NCBI GenBank assembly: GCA_963842455.1
Contig: CAWJHE010000009.1
Span: forward strand, 124,001 to 188,000
DNA from: CAWJHE01 sp963842455
Lineage (GTDB): Bacteria; Chloroflexota; Anaerolineae; Anaerolineales; UBA4823
Direction: 5' to 3'
Length of the DNA stretch: 64,000 nt
This document shows positions 63,584 through 64,000 of this stretch, piece after piece (the stretch's first letter is position 1; every line of letters begins with the position of its first letter). The position numbers and the translations under genes are program-made. Below the pieces are notes generated by a model. That model worked only from the letters and a program-made list of their open reading frames with translations, was not told the origin of the DNA and searched no databases.

Positions 63584-63618
63584 ATCGTATTTTTACGATT
63601 ATATCGTAAAAATACGAT
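63584..63618. promoter_or_regulatory. Perfect 15-bp inverted repeat, probable ArsR operator
   Basis: ATCGTATTTTTACGA (63584-63598) and TCGTAAAAATACGAT (63604-63618) are exact reverse complements around five bases. Each arm is itself nearly palindromic. The element lies immediately upstream of the ArsR gene, where the promoter must be, as expected for autorepression. Confidence 0.7.
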
Positions 63619-63679
63619 GAGTCAAGTTGCAAAATTATATATTTTCAGGGATTTAATCTGAATAATTTTCAGTTTGCAT

Positions 63680-64000
63680 TTATAACTGATCCAGGTTGGA
63701 AATTGGGGAATAATAACCTGATTGAATCATTTGCTCCAGTAATCGCTGAGCATCCACTTTATCAAGCAATTGTTTATTGAACCGCAGCCACTAAAATACC
63801 GATTGATCCAATAACTGGCACAGATAGTTGCTGAGCCAATTTGCGCACTAATTGATCGTCACTAGCTAAAATTCCCTTTCTGAAAAATGCCGCTGCCACA
63901 CAGGCTCGTTCACCGCTTCCTAATCGAGATAATAGTCGATTAGCCCAATTCACCTCATCAACTGAAAACTCATAACAGGGCAATTTTTCCCAGGCATTTA
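63680..64000 (-). CDS. PIN-domain-like protein (DUF3368 type), partial and frameshifted
   Basis: The frame enters from the right edge (NAWEKLPCYEFSVDEVNWANRLLSRLG...) and reads GERACVAAAFFRKGILASDDQLVRKLAQQLSVPVIGSIGILVAAV. The conserved GExxA and the Asp pair of a PIN-type nuclease (DUF3368 family, the toxin half of many toxin-antitoxin pairs) are visible. An early TAA at ~63774 follows. One surplus base there hides the natural end (KQLLDKVDAQRLLEQMIQSGYYSPISNLDQ), which stops at 63680. The N-terminus and any antitoxin lie outside the window. Confidence 0.6.

Noticed and set aside
1..64000. tRNA or rRNA genes, CRISPR arrays, prophage or plasmid origin
   Set aside because: No cloverleaf with a GGTTCGAATC-type arm, no spaced direct repeats, and no phage structural or replication genes were seen. 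The only TTCGAA-like arm noted (near 62343) lies in methyltransferase coding sequence.

Overview
The window looks like a chromosomal piece of an anaerobic or facultative member of the Chloroflexota (Anaerolineae-like). This is an inference from style rather than a marker gene: lipoproteins with Thr/Pro/Ala-rich linkers after the lipobox, a pentapeptide-repeat protein with an N-terminus I associate with that phylum, a threonyl-tRNA synthetase without a TGS domain, and a glycine-tailed RRM protein. I see no tRNA, rRNA, CRISPR array or transposase. Many genes are broken by single-base shifts, including the essential thrS. At least part of the damage is therefore probably consensus error, and each 'frameshifted' call should be read that way.

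Layout. 0-5.3 kb: a peptide-type ABC importer (binding protein plus two permeases, no ATPase) with a YtcJ-like amidohydrolase. 5.5-12.6 kb: an SDR enzyme, three small membrane proteins, a heterodimeric ABC exporter and a GlsB-type membrane protein. 12.7-17.5 kb: a molybdenum/tungsten locus. A promoter is followed by an RNA resembling the Moco riboswitch and by an intrinsic terminator, then by an ECF importer (double ATPase, S component, EcfT), a molybdopterin-domain-like lipoprotein and an FmdE-MobB fusion. 17.6-22.5 kb: a small conserved protein, an aldo/keto reductase, a Moco-sulfurase-like aminotransferase and thrS. 23-29.6 kb: an RRM protein, a flavin reductase, a hydantoinase/carbamoylase/amidase operon and a serine hydrolase. 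29.7-41.6 kb: an AT-richer, visibly decaying sugar-uptake locus (GntR regulator, binding protein, truncated permease, intact permease, PfkB kinase, broken SIS isomerase, broken MFS transporter). An ABC-2 exporter module sits inside it.

42.1-59.1 kb is one long minus-strand array that reads as a complete respiratory system. It runs from a sensor kinase, a DmsC-like membrane protein and a NarL-type regulator, through a lipoprotein cytochrome c, DmsA-, DmsB- and DmsC-like subunits and two multihaem cytochromes carrying CxxCK as well as CxxCH sites, to a large surface protein, a TorD chaperone, a polyferredoxin, a radical SAM protein, TatC and TatA/B. The catalytic subunit has a Tat signal, and Tat genes lie in the same array. 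The molybdenum locus at 13-17 kb could supply its cofactor. The substrate is not identifiable from sequence alone.

59.5-64 kb: a GMC oxidoreductase with a small partner, an arsenic-type operon (ArsR, two methyltransferase modules) behind a perfect palindrome, and the end of a PIN-like gene.
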